Assembly (NCBI RefSeq): GCF_005876835.1
Contig: NZ_PPSW01000045.1
Span: forward strand, 1 to 42,762
Source: Pseudoalteromonas phenolica
Lineage (GTDB): Bacteria > Pseudomonadota > Gammaproteobacteria > Enterobacterales > Alteromonadaceae
Direction of reading: 5' to 3'
DNA: 42,762 bases
In this document: positions 10,001 through 17,891 of the stretch, piece after piece
Layout: each line of letters begins with the position of its first letter
Position numbering within the stretch: position 1 is the first letter of the stretch
Position numbers and translations under genes: made by a program
The notes under the pieces: model-generated
What the model saw: the letters and a program-made list of their open reading frames with translations, nothing else
What the model was told of the DNA's origin: nothing
Database searches by the model: none

Positions 10001-11168
10001 TGTGCAAGCTACTTTGAATAGTGAGTCGAGCAGGTTGAGTAATAATCGTGTCGGTCTAGGTGGTGAAATTCAGTTGACTGAAAAGCTGGCTCTTAATGGT
10101 GAAATCTCTGACGGTAACTTGGGCTTGGCTGGAAAAGTCGGTGTCAGCTATGACTATGCGCCAGAAAGTAACCTTTATGTAGATTTTAGTGATGACCCTG
10201 ATGGCGGCATTATTACTCAAGGCAAGCAGAAAAATTGGGTAACGGGGGCTAAGCATCGTTTTAACGACAGTACCAGCATGTATGCCGAGCAGTTATGGCA
10301 ATCACAAGCGCAACAACAGGGGCTAACTCACGCTTATGGTATTGATCATCAAATTAATAGTCGTTGGCTGGTGGGGGTGAACTTTGAGACGGGTGAGCTA
10401 GAAAGTGATACCAGCAAAGTGCAGCGCGATGGCACAGGACTGTCACTTAGTTATACCTCGCCGATTTTTCAGTGGCGCAGTGCCATTGAATATCGTGAAG
10501 ATCAAGACAGCACACAAACTCGTACGTCTTGGTTAACGCGTCAAAACTTACGTGCCAACTTAAACGAAGATTGGCGCGCACAATTGCGCTTTGATTGGGC
10601 GAAGAGTGATTCATCTCAACAAGCCGAAGTGGGCGCGTTGAATAGCGACTTTACTGAAGCACAGTTTGGAGTTGCATATCGACCATTAAAAGCGAGCCCT
10701 TGGTCGGGACTTGCGTCAGTGACCTATCTTGAAGATTTAGCTCCCGCTGGCCAGTTAAATGGTATTGGTCTTGATAATACACCACAGCAACGCAGCCGAG
10801 TTTGGGCGGTGGACGTGAATTATCAGCTCACATCTAAATGGCGTTTTGGCACTAAACTCGCTGAGCGTCATGGTGAAATGCGTATGCGTGATGGCAACAG
10901 TCCATGGTTCGACTCAACTGCATCACTCCAAGTGTTTAGAGCCGACTACCATTTACAGCATAACTGGGATGCTACATTAGAATGGCGCCGCCTAGCCGTA
11001 GACTTGGCACAAGATCAACGCGAAGGCGCGTTAATTGGTATTCATCGCCACATTGGTGAACACATGAAGTTAGGTGTGGGCTACAACTTTACCGACTTCT
11101 CTGATGATCTCACCGATTTAGATTACGACTCAAAAGGTTGGTTTATCAACATAGTGGGTAAATTCTAA
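7092..11168 (+). CDS. OmpA-domain outer-membrane protein with long C-terminal beta-barrel
   Basis: The 1,358-residue product starts at ATG 7092 with AGGAG seven bases upstream, inside the end of the preceding gene. It begins with a signal peptide (cleavage likely after YVQA, about residue 24). An OmpA-like peptidoglycan-binding domain spans about residues 80-198, with GHAD, LSEHRAKIV and ARNRRVEV motifs. The remaining roughly 1,100 residues are rich in alternating polar/aromatic strands and Gly/Asp turns, and the protein ends in Phe, like a BAM-targeted barrel. It is far larger than ordinary OmpA (about 350 residues). Its coupling to the giant repeat protein suggests that it anchors or exports that protein across the outer membrane. 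I recall OmpA-family genes beside SdrD/DUF11 repeat genes in other proteobacteria; the exact mechanism is inference. A role only in envelope-peptidoglycan tethering is the alternative. Confidence 0.85.
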   Translation: MTKYPSLSPIMLGLVLGLPAYVQAEEAQPVLPKAGVAKNTEQVLVQKHFVFHGLAAPTPKTVQEDYTEQSDHKAEFIKESAIRFVSGKHYLTGSTRREMNRIVDFLRGKKQLRIHFIGHADSQRLSPRAKKIYKTNQGLSEHRAKIVSEFFRQQLELDPSVITTEGRSNHEPVADNGTLEGMARNRRVEVIAVYIEEKTKTREVMGAMPSRDLVCQGALANAAPMMITLDGEAFSDQDSSNNADEQRCADVALANMQLQLKYDPINLIPRLSVQHALTKSGNTLMMHLRGYSNYDAFIDYAEVQIMAPDGRSILTKVKLDKNHNGKWRLPGNLLGMSLQYRLRVYDKHGRYDDTQMQQVDFRPRFAVEADKVDGYLMTAYGESQIAQKNIKLNGGMLTLYGEQVPDRHNVYFLGRTVAITRERKFVHQQIVHTGFHRAEVAVLDGDGNGHLIHRDLELPESDWFYVAMADLTLGQNSHNGPVELLSSDHNKDDNLFATGRLAGYITGKWRDEYKVTARIDTQEQPVNKLLSGLHEKDPNSLFRRLEEEQHPAEYGDDSVVQDDAPSNGKVYLKIAKDDSHLMWGNFFTKIQDTELARVERGLYGLQTQYQSEAKTSFMDASTQAQVFVAQAETMPAFESHRATGGSLYYLQHQDIVRGSEQLAIEVRDKTSGLVLVRRSLMAGQDYDIDALQGRVILNRPLSSFEQDDLVVRAAAMDANPVFLTAQYEFTPGFDELDNLSYGARVSHWLTEQVKVGATLSEQQLDSHDDSLYALDATYRLSEHSYVKVEVAQSEGIGETLNSFNGGMNFNPVQSGMLPVKANAQRIEAAFSLADLFTQNNDEAEEASRLQFYWQKMQAGFSGVGQTSRTDTTLAGIKGEFELSDDTQLIVKADQNKQQALEQRQAVEVNFAHQVSDNWQATAGIRHDDREPLQVLANSTPSPLNLDQGARTDAVVQLDYQGATDWQAYGFVQATLNSESSRLSNNRVGLGGEIQLTEKLALNGEISDGNLGLAGKVGVSYDYAPESNLYVDFSDDPDGGIITQGKQKNWVTGAKHRFNDSTSMYAEQLWQSQAQQQGLTHAYGIDHQINSRWLVGVNFETGELESDTSKVQRDGTGLSLSYTSPIFQWRSAIEYREDQDSTQTRTSWLTRQNLRANLNEDWRAQLRFDWAKSDSSQQAEVGALNSDFTEAQFGVAYRPLKASPWSGLASVTYLEDLAPAGQLNGIGLDNTPQQRSRVWAVDVNYQLTSKWRFGTKLAERHGEMRMRDGNSPWFDSTASLQVFRADYHLQHNWDATLEWRRLAVDLAQDQREGALIGIHRHIGEHMKLGVGYNFTDFSDDLTDLDYDSKGWFINIVGKF

Positions 11169-11176
11169 GTTTTGAG

Positions 11177-11629
11177 CGTGGCATAAAGCCAAGCCTACAG
11201 GCTTTTAACTGAGTTTGGCGTGTAGGCGCGATTTTACATCGCGCATTTGTAGGTCGTCGTTTACGGCGACAATTTGAATTTATGTTCTCTGTTTTGTTGG
11301 GCTAAAGCCACGACCTATAGTTAAAACACGCACTTGAATTGTAGGCGCGATTTTACATCGCGCATTTGTAGGTCGTCGTTTACGGCGACAATTTGAATTT
11401 ATGTTCTCTGTTTTGTTGGGCTAAAGCCACGACCTATAGTTAAAACACGCACTTGAATTGTAGGCGCGATTCTACATCGCGCATTTGTAGGTCGTCGTTC
11501 ACGGCGACAATTTAAATTTAGGTTCTGTGCTTTGTCGGGCTAAAGCCACGACCTACAGTTAAAACAAGCACTTGAATTGTAGGCGCGATTTTATATCGCG
11601 CATTTGTAGGTCGCCGTTGACGGCGACAA
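11177..11629. repeat. Intergenic REP-like array, four 119-bp units
   Basis: The 592-base gap between the OmpA-barrel gene and rnr holds no convincing gene. The string gtaggcgcga recurs at 11222, 11341, 11460 and 11579, an exact 119-bp period; the last unit is incomplete. Each full unit carries three small inverted repeats: gcgcgat/atcgcgc, gtcg(t/c)cg/cggcgac, and a gggctaaagccacgacct element. A copy of the element 'gcgtggcataaagccaag', which also makes up the other array near 15.1 kb, lies at about 11178-11195. After 11630 comes the rnr leader, without repeats. Confidence 0.92.
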
Positions 11630-11760
11630 CCGATTTCATGACAAAAGCCTATTTATTTTCGCTTCAAACTAAATTGTTTATAAAAGCTTCATCTTGATAG
11701 TTAGGTCATTATTCAGAAGTGCGTTAGAATAGAGGTAACTTTATTCGAAAATAGCAGTGA

Positions 11761-14307
11761 ATGACAAAACAGGATCCCCATCTCCAACGAGAGCAAGAAA
11801 AATACGATAACCCGGTACCAAGCCGCGAGTTTATTTTAGAGCACATCAAAAAAGCCCCAGCGAAAGCCACGACGTTTAGCCATCTTTGTAGCAGTCTTAA
11901 TGTATTTGAAGAAGACCGACAAATTGCATTTAAGCGTCGCTTGCGTGCAATGGAGCGTGACGGTCAGCTGCATTTTAATAAATTTAAGCGCTACGTGATC
12001 CCAACTGACGATGGATTAGTGAAAGGTCGTGTGATTGGGCATCGTGATGGTTTTGGCTTTTTAGTCGTTGAAGGTGAGCCAAAAGATTGGTTTATTGCTA
12101 AACACCAGATGAACTCGGTATTACACGGTGATATCGTACTTGCAAAGGCGGCCAGTCGCGGCAGTGGCGGTAAAGTCGAAGCGCGTATTGTTCGTGTGCT
12201 TGAAAGTGAGCGCGCGCCGATTATAGGCCGTTACTTCGTCGAGTATGGCTCTGCGGTGGTGGTGCCAGAAGATCCAAGGATCACGCAAGATATTATTATT
12301 CTGCCAGGCTCCGAAGGTGGTGCGCGTCACAACCAAATGGTGCAAGTGGAGATCACACAGCGTCCAAGTCGTCAAATGAATGCAGTGGGTCGTGTGACTG
12401 ATGTACTGGGTGACCATATGGCACCGGGCATGGAAATTGAAGTGGCACTTCGCAACCATGATATTCCCCATGAATGGCCTGACAAAGTCGTTGACCAAGT
12501 TGCAAAGCATGGCGAATTTGTAGAAGAAGCAGATAAAAAAGGGCGTGTCGATTTACGTCACTTACCGCTAGTGACCATAGACGGTGAAGATGCCCGAGAT
12601 TTTGACGATGCAGTTTACTGTGAGCGCAAAAAGTCAGGTGGCTGGCGTTTATGGGTCGCGATTGCTGATGTCTCGCACTATGTGCCAAAAGGCAGTCCGC
12701 TTGATAAAGAAGCGATAGAGCGCGGTAACTCAGTATATTTCCCTGAGCAAGTGATCCCTATGCTGCCAAAAGTGTTATCAAATGGCCTGTGTTCACTGAA
12801 TCCGAAAGTAGACCGCCTATGTATGGTGGCAGAAATAACTGTGTCAGAAGCCGGTAATTTATCGGGTTATCGTTTTTACGAAGCGGTGATGAATTCACAT
12901 GCACGACTAACTTACACCAAAGTACACAGCATTTTGCAAGGCGATGAAGTGCTACGTGAGCAATATGTAGAGCAAGTGCTTCATCTCACTGATTTGCACC
13001 AAATGTATATGGCGCTTAAGTCTTCTCGCCAGCAGCGCGGGGCGATTGAGTTTGAAACGGTTGAAACACGTTTTGTGTTTAACGCACATCGTAAGATTGA
13101 ATCAATCGTACCTGTTGTTCGTAACGATGCACACAAACTCATTGAAGAGTGTATGATCTTAGCAAACGTCGCTGCGGCTAAACTGCTTGAAAAGCATGAA
13201 GCGCCAGCACTGTACCGTGTGCATGACGAGCCTGATCAAGAGAAGCTGAGCCACTTTAGACAGTTCTTAAATGACTTGGGTATTGAAAGTAATCTTGCTA
13301 ACGACCCATCTCCATTAGAGTTGACCGAAGCACTTGCACAATTGGGTGAGCGTCCAGAGCAAGAGCTGATTCAAACCATGTTGCTCCGCTCAATGAAACA
13401 AGCGGTTTATCAGCCTGATAACATTGGTCACTATGGTTTGGCGTTAAAAGCCTATGCGCATTTTACTTCACCAATCCGACGCTATCCTGATCTGGTTGTG
13501 CACCGTGCGATCAAAGCTATTTTAGCATCACAAGGTCAACAAACATCTGGCGAATATGCCTATGAAAATGATGAAGCCGATCAGTTAGGCGAACAGTGTT
13601 CAATGACTGAGCGTCGTGCAGACGATGCGACTCGCGAAGTAGCCGACTGGCTGAAATGTGAGTTTATGCAAGATCATGTTGGCAGTGAGTTTAGCGGTGT
13701 TGTTTCATCGGTGACTAACTTTGGTTTATTTGTACGACTAGACGAGTTACAAATCGATGGCATGATCCATGTGTCGACACTGGGCAATGAGTTCTTCCAT
13801 TTTGATGGTGCGAAACATTGCCTTGTGGGTGAGCACAGTCATCAGGTTTATCGTTTAGGCGACAAGTTACAAGTGCAAGTGTCGTCAGTCAGTTTAGACG
13901 AACGCCGTATCAATCTGGTGCTTGCGGGTGAGTTAGTGCAAGACCGCTATGCGCGCCGAAGAGCTAAGCCTTCAACAAGTCGCTCGACAGATAAACCGAG
14001 TCGTAAACCAAGCGTGCGAGAGCAGCTTAAAGCAGGTAAAATCCCGGGTAAATCGACTAAGTCGGGTGAGCAAGCGAGTGAAACTCGAGGCGAGAGCCAT
14101 GATGCCAAGCGCAGCTCAAAACGTAACGAACAAGGTAAAAAGCCTAAAAAAGGCAAAAAGACGACGCCTAAAGGCAAACTAAAAAAAGCCAAGAAGGCAG
14201 CACTTGATAACCCAACGGGTGCTAAAAAGTCTAAAAAGACCAAAGCAAAGAAAACGCGTCCAGGTAAAAATGCCCGCAAACGCACGAAACCGAGCGCAGG
14301 AGAATAA
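11761..14307 (+). CDS. rnr: Ribonuclease R
   Basis: Exoribonuclease of the RNase II/R family, degrading structured RNA 3' to 5' in the cytoplasm (quality control, rRNA and tmRNA-linked decay). The 848-residue product has an N-terminal winged-helix region (about 20-85), a cold-shock/OB domain (GRVIGHRDGFGFL, about 85-145), the RNB catalytic domain with the Asp cluster DGEDARDFDDA (about 275-285), an S1 domain (about 641-720) and a 120-residue Lys/Arg-rich tail. E. coli RNase R has 813 residues; the longer basic tail explains the difference. rlmB follows after five bases, as in many gammaproteobacteria, so the two are probably cotranscribed. No nsrR-like gene precedes it here. Confidence 0.97.
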   Translation: MTKQDPHLQREQEKYDNPVPSREFILEHIKKAPAKATTFSHLCSSLNVFEEDRQIAFKRRLRAMERDGQLHFNKFKRYVIPTDDGLVKGRVIGHRDGFGFLVVEGEPKDWFIAKHQMNSVLHGDIVLAKAASRGSGGKVEARIVRVLESERAPIIGRYFVEYGSAVVVPEDPRITQDIIILPGSEGGARHNQMVQVEITQRPSRQMNAVGRVTDVLGDHMAPGMEIEVALRNHDIPHEWPDKVVDQVAKHGEFVEEADKKGRVDLRHLPLVTIDGEDARDFDDAVYCERKKSGGWRLWVAIADVSHYVPKGSPLDKEAIERGNSVYFPEQVIPMLPKVLSNGLCSLNPKVDRLCMVAEITVSEAGNLSGYRFYEAVMNSHARLTYTKVHSILQGDEVLREQYVEQVLHLTDLHQMYMALKSSRQQRGAIEFETVETRFVFNAHRKIESIVPVVRNDAHKLIEECMILANVAAAKLLEKHEAPALYRVHDEPDQEKLSHFRQFLNDLGIESNLANDPSPLELTEALAQLGERPEQELIQTMLLRSMKQAVYQPDNIGHYGLALKAYAHFTSPIRRYPDLVVHRAIKAILASQGQQTSGEYAYENDEADQLGEQCSMTERRADDATREVADWLKCEFMQDHVGSEFSGVVSSVTNFGLFVRLDELQIDGMIHVSTLGNEFFHFDGAKHCLVGEHSHQVYRLGDKLQVQVSSVSLDERRINLVLAGELVQDRYARRRAKPSTSRSTDKPSRKPSVREQLKAGKIPGKSTKSGEQASETRGESHDAKRSSKRNEQGKKPKKGKKTTPKGKLKKAKKAALDNPTGAKKSKKTKAKKTRPGKNARKRTKPSAGE

Positions 14308-14312
14308 AGACA

Positions 14313-15050
14313 GTGAGCAGTGAATTAATTTTTGGTTTTCATTCTATCGAAGCAATTTTAGCGAATGAACCTGAGCGCTTTTTAGAGATCTTTGCATTAA
14401 AAGGTCGTGAAGATAAGCGTTTGAACCCTGTAATTAATGAAGCGCGTAAATTTGGCATTTCAGTACAATTTATGCAGCGTAAAGCGTTAGATAATAAAGC
14501 CAATGGTGAGCAGCACCAAGGCATCATGGCACGTGTAAAACCTGCGCGTCAGTACAGCGAAAAAGATCTTGATGAGATCATTGCCCGTGAAGCAACACCT
14601 TTCTTCTTAGTATTAGACGGTGTTACTGATCCACATAATTTAGGTGCATGTTTGCGTAGTGCAGATGCGGCTGGAGTACATGGCGTGATTGTGCCAAAAG
14701 ATAAGTCTGCAAAGCTTAATGGTACAGCCCGTAAAGTTGCTTGTGGCGCAGCGGAAACCGTACCACTTATTCAAGTAACTAACCTAGCGCGTACATTACG
14801 TGACATTAAAGAAGCCGGTGTATGGGTTGTTGGTACCGCTGGTGAAACGGATACCCATGTGTTCGATGCGAATCTAACAGGCCCGATGGCCATTGTTATG
14901 GGTGCTGAAGGTGACGGTATGCGCCGCTTAACACGCGAGCATTGCGACGTGTTAGTTAAAATCCCAATGGTTGGTACGGTATCAAGCTTGAACGTATCAG
15001 TAGCAACGGGCATTTGTTTATTTGAAGTGCTACGACAGCGTAGCCTTTAA
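14313..15050 (+). CDS. rlmB: 23S rRNA (guanosine-2'-O)-methyltransferase RlmB
   Basis: SPOUT/TrmH-family enzyme that methylates the 2'-OH of G2251 in the peptidyl-transferase loop of 23S rRNA, using SAM. The 245-residue product starts at GTG 14313. It has the N-terminal substrate-binding domain (1-80) and the knotted SPOUT domain with its three motifs: DPHNLGACLRSADA (about 103), MGAEGDGMRR and IPMVGTVSSLNVSVATGI. Length and motifs match the E. coli protein. It lies directly behind rnr and is closed by a strong terminator. Confidence 0.97.
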   Translation: MSSELIFGFHSIEAILANEPERFLEIFALKGREDKRLNPVINEARKFGISVQFMQRKALDNKANGEQHQGIMARVKPARQYSEKDLDEIIAREATPFFLVLDGVTDPHNLGACLRSADAAGVHGVIVPKDKSAKLNGTARKVACGAAETVPLIQVTNLARTLRDIKEAGVWVVGTAGETDTHVFDANLTGPMAIVMGAEGDGMRRLTREHCDVLVKIPMVGTVSSLNVSVATGICLFEVLRQRSL

Positions 15051-15070
15051 GAAATAAGATAAATATATGA

Positions 15071-15098
15071 AAAAGCACGATTGATATCGTGCTTTTTT
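15071..15098 (+). terminator. Rho-independent terminator of rnr-rlmB
   Basis: An 11-bp stem (aaaagcacgat / atcgtgctttt) with a TGAT loop runs into a T7 stretch, about 20 bases after the rlmB stop. Confidence 0.9.
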
Positions 15099-15107
15099 TG
15101 TGTCTGC

Positions 15108-15420
15108 GCGTGGCATAAAGCCAAGCCCACAGATAGTTGTCAGCTTTGGAATTGTAGGCGCGATTTTATATCGCGCTTATGTTTCTATGCGTGGCATAAA
15201 GCCAAGCCTACAGATAGTTGTCAGCTTTGGAATTGTAGGCGCGATTTTATATCGCGCTTATGTTTCTGTGCGTGGCATAAAACCAAGCCTACAAATAGTT
15301 TTCAGCTTTGGATTTGTAGGCGCGATTTTACATCGCGCTTATGTTTCTGTGCGTGGCATAAGCCAAGCCTACAGATAGTTTTCAGCTGTGGGTTTATAGG
15401 CGCGATTTTATATCGCGCAA
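15108..15420. repeat. Intergenic REP-like array, four 81-bp units
   Basis: The string gcgtggcata occurs at 15108, 15189, 15270 and 15351, an exact 81-bp period; the last unit is shortened and lacks one A in the aaagcc string. Each unit contains gcgtggcata-aagccaagcc, an agatagtt-tcagctttgg linker and the gtaggcgcgat/atcgcgc hairpin. Because 81 is a multiple of three, long spurious reading frames with 27-residue repeats cross it. It fills most of the gap between the rlmB terminator and the yjjG stop. Confidence 0.93.
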
Positions 15421-15435
15421 TGTTTAAATCTTTAC

Positions 15436-16122
15436 CTACGCAGCAATTTTATCAGCTAATAACTCTGCTAACTCATACAAGGAGCTAACCGTATAGGTTG
15501 GCTCAACCCCGTTTTTACCTTCAACACCCTCGTGTTGTAACCAACAGCTATCAATGCCAAAACGACTTGCACCTAACACATCGCTTTCTAAGGTATCACC
15601 CACCATCAGCACCTTACTTTTATCTGGATTCCCCAGTTTTGCTAATGCTGCTTCGAAAGGTTCAGGTGCCGGTTTTGCTTTACCAATTTGCTCTGAAATG
15701 ATCAAAGCTTCAAAGTAATCTGCAAAGCCGGTATGGGCTAAACGTTTTTGCTGCAATTTGGTAAAACCATTGGTGATGATCCCAAGTTTTACTTTGCCAT
15801 GCAGTGATTCAAGCAGGGCTTTAGCGCCTAGCAATGGCTGACAGATCTCTGCCATGGCATCCAAAAATGCGTCGTTTAACTCTTGTGGTTTGACGTTGAG
15901 CTCTTCCGCTAACTTTGTGAAGCGAGTGACTTGCAACGTTTCAGCATTAATCTCACCATTTTGATATTGCACCCAAAGCGCTGCGTTATCGTCTTTATAT
16001 CCTTGATAATCTTGCTCACTGAATTCAACACCATAGTTTAATAACATGGTTTTCAAACCTAGATAGGCGTTAAAGCTAAATAGGGTTTCGTCTGCATCAA
16101 ATAAAATATGTGTGTACTGCAT
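15436..16122 (-). CDS. yjjG: HAD-family pyrimidine 5'-nucleotidase YjjG
   Basis: HAD-IA phosphatase that dephosphorylates (mostly pyrimidine and non-canonical) nucleoside monophosphates in the cytoplasm. I place the start at ATG 16122, giving 228 residues beginning MQYTHILFDADETLF, which matches the about 225-residue E. coli protein; the longer open frame to 16203 would run back into yjjX. HAD motifs are present: DxD nucleophile/acid at D9 and D11, ITNGF (motif II), the GKAKPAPEPF lysine (motif III) and GDTLESDVLG (motif IV). It starts seven bases after the yjjX stop, so the pair forms an operon joining two nucleotide house-cleaning enzymes. Confidence 0.93.
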   Translation of the reverse strand: MQYTHILFDADETLFSFNAYLGLKTMLLNYGVEFSEQDYQGYKDDNAALWVQYQNGEINAETLQVTRFTKLAEELNVKPQELNDAFLDAMAEICQPLLGAKALLESLHGKVKLGIITNGFTKLQQKRLAHTGFADYFEALIISEQIGKAKPAPEPFEAALAKLGNPDKSKVLMVGDTLESDVLGASRFGIDSCWLQHEGVEGKNGVEPTYTVSSLYELAELLADKIAA

Positions 16123-16129
16123 CGTGCTA

Positions 16130-16666
16130 TCACTTATTGTAGAGTTCAGGGTGATTAAATGGCGCCATCGCAAGTAATAAAGCTTGTGTATAGCTACTTT
16201 CACGGGTTGCTAGATGATTGGTTAGTAAACCAATTGCACCGCCTTTTTGTTTGATGTTTTCGGTATTGAATAAATCATCCATCACATGGCCCAACTCCTC
16301 ACCCGCCAGCAATTTATCATAAACCGATTGTGGTAGCGGCAAGTTGCAACTACGACCTATGCTGGTGTGTTTTCCGTTTGAAATTACCACGAAGGCAAAA
16401 GTGGCTGGACCATAGCTGAACTGATTTGCACCGCCTTCCATTGCGCAGTAAAAATCTGCCTGATGATGTTTTATAAGATGTTTAACGCGGTTTTCAGCAC
16501 CGATACGAGTATCGTCTTCTCCTAAAGGCTGATCGGGCACGCCACTTGGGGCATGCATACCTTGGCAATCAAGCGTGTGCTCAGGAAAGTACTGTGTGAA
16601 AATTTCTTTGGCAGCGGCCACTTTGACCAGATTTTGTGAGCCAACAAGTATTTTTAAAGAAGGCAT
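16130..16666 (-). CDS. yjjX: Inosine/xanthosine triphosphatase YjjX
   Basis: Non-canonical purine NTPase that removes ITP/XTP from the nucleotide pool. The 178-residue product begins MPSLKILVGSQNLVKV, with AGGAG nine bases before the ATG. Family signatures seen are SQNLVKVAAAKEIF, GVPDQPLGEDDTRIGAENR, AMEGGAN and a C-terminal QKGGAIGLLTNHLATRESSY. The length agrees with E. coli YjjX (about 170). It is followed immediately by yjjG on the same strand. Confidence 0.94.
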   Translation of the reverse strand: MPSLKILVGSQNLVKVAAAKEIFTQYFPEHTLDCQGMHAPSGVPDQPLGEDDTRIGAENRVKHLIKHHQADFYCAMEGGANQFSYGPATFAFVVISNGKHTSIGRSCNLPLPQSVYDKLLAGEELGHVMDDLFNTENIKQKGGAIGLLTNHLATRESSYTQALLLAMAPFNHPELYNK

Positions 16667-16767
16667 TATCCCGTGCTCCTTTTATCAGTTGAGCAACTAG
16701 TCTAATGTTTTATGAGCGACTTAACTATGTTTTAAATGTTAGAAATAATGAATCGTTGAATTGCTCT

Positions 16768-17667
16768 CTAAATGGGTAAATCAACCGGTGCCATATTTTC
16801 CAGCGCCCGTTTTTTTACCAGCAGATCTTTTATCAGCGGGGTTAATACAAGCTCCATCGCGAGACCCATCTTTCCTCCTGGAACAACCAAAGTATTGACT
16901 CGAGACATAAAGCTGCCATCGATCATTTGCAGGTAATAAGGAAAGTCCACGTTATCGATACCACGAAAGCGAATAACCACAAAGCTTTCATCGAGAGAAG
17001 GGATATCTTTGGCGCTAAATGGATTTGAGGTATCAACGGTTGGTACGCGCTGAAAGTTAATGTGTGTGCGAGAAAACTGTGGCGTAATATGGGTAATGTA
17101 ATCATCCATACTTCGAACAATAGAGGTCATCACAGCTTCACGAGAATGGCCACGCTCATTAGTATCGCGGATCATTTTTTGGATCCACTCAAGGTTAACA
17201 ATAGGTACCATGCCAATCAGTAAATCAACATGCTTAGCAACGTCGTGTTCATCAGTTACCACACCACCATGTAACCCTTCATAAAACAACATGTCAGAGT
17301 TAGGCTCTAAATCTTGATAGGGGGTGAAGGTGCCGGGGAGTTGGTTATAAGGCACGGCTTCATCAAAGGTGTGTAAATAGCGCCTTAGTTTACCCATGCC
17401 ATGCTCACCATATTCTGCAAACAAGGTTTCAAGACCGGCAAAGTCATTGGCCTCTTGGCCAAAGTAACTGATATGCTTGCCTTCTTGCAGCGCTTCTCGT
17501 TTTAATTTGTCCATTTCTGGGCGGGTGAAACGATGAAAACTATCGCCCTCTACAAAAGCAGCATTCGCCTCAAGGCTGCGAAAAATATGTTTAATCGCAT
17601 TGGTGGTAGTGGTAGTGCCGGCACCTGAGCTACCTGTTATCGCAATGATCGGGTGTTTTTGAGACAT
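16768..17667 (-). CDS. prkB: Phosphoribulokinase-like P-loop kinase (PrkB family)
   Basis: The 299-residue product belongs to the phosphoribulokinase/uridine kinase family: P-loop GSSGAGTTT at residues 12-20, then EGDSFHRF, LFYEGLHGG and DLLIGMVPIVNLEWIQK, the catalytic and lid regions of PRK. This short PRK type is widespread in gammaproteobacteria that lack RuBisCO and its physiological substrate is not settled. No Calvin-cycle gene is visible here. The start ATG 17667 has an AGG five bases upstream. It is the first gene leftwards from a divergent 224-base spacer. Confidence 0.9.
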   Translation of the reverse strand: MSQKHPIIAITGSSGAGTTTTTNAIKHIFRSLEANAAFVEGDSFHRFTRPEMDKLKREALQEGKHISYFGQEANDFAGLETLFAEYGEHGMGKLRRYLHTFDEAVPYNQLPGTFTPYQDLEPNSDMLFYEGLHGGVVTDEHDVAKHVDLLIGMVPIVNLEWIQKMIRDTNERGHSREAVMTSIVRSMDDYITHITPQFSRTHINFQRVPTVDTSNPFSAKDIPSLDESFVVIRFRGIDNVDFPYYLQMIDGSFMSRVNTLVVPGGKMGLAMELVLTPLIKDLLVKKRALENMAPVDLPI

Positions 17668-17796
17668 ATTAACCTGCTAATGATTGTAATTATAAGCGCA
17701 AATAGGTGATTTACCCGTTTGATGTTACCTGAAGGTTAAGAGATAGCAAGCATTTCAAATTCAGTGCTCTTAGAGTGCTTTGGTTGTGTTTTGTTT

Positions 17797-17825
17797 TTGG
17801 TGAAATGCAAAAGCCTCGCTATGAT
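17797..17825 (+). promoter_or_regulatory. Candidate sigma-70 promoter for the 17892 gene
   Basis: TTGGTG (17797-17802) and TATGAT (17820-17825) are separated by 17 bases, 67 bases before the ATG at 17892. The -10 is good, the -35 only partial. Confidence 0.4.
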
Positions 17826-17891
17826 AGAGACATATTTCCGCTCATTTGCTAAAAAGAGCAATAAAAAAGCATGACCAATTAAGGGATTTCC

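Noticed and set aside
13947..14285. 112-residue hydrophobic antisense frame
   Set aside because: It is the complement of the Lys-rich tail codons of RNase R; Leu/Phe richness follows from AAA/AAG on the sense strand.
11169..15420. Arrays at 11.2 and 15.1 kb as CRISPR
   Set aside because: Periods of 119 and 81 bp contain no unique spacers; the entire unit is repeated, and no cas genes are present.
15081..15488. Two overlapping open frames with 27-residue internal repeats (CAWHKAKPT... and MRGIKPS...)
   Set aside because: They are produced by the non-coding 81-bp array, whose period is divisible by three; they start in the rlmB terminator and have no ribosome-binding site.
15436..16203. Longer YjjG start at 16203
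   Set aside because: The extra 27 residues overlap yjjX and do not resemble HAD proteins; ATG 16122 gives the usual family N-terminus.
16768..17667. prkB as evidence of carbon fixation
   Set aside because: It is the short PRK-like form common in heterotrophic gammaproteobacteria, and no Calvin-cycle gene is nearby.
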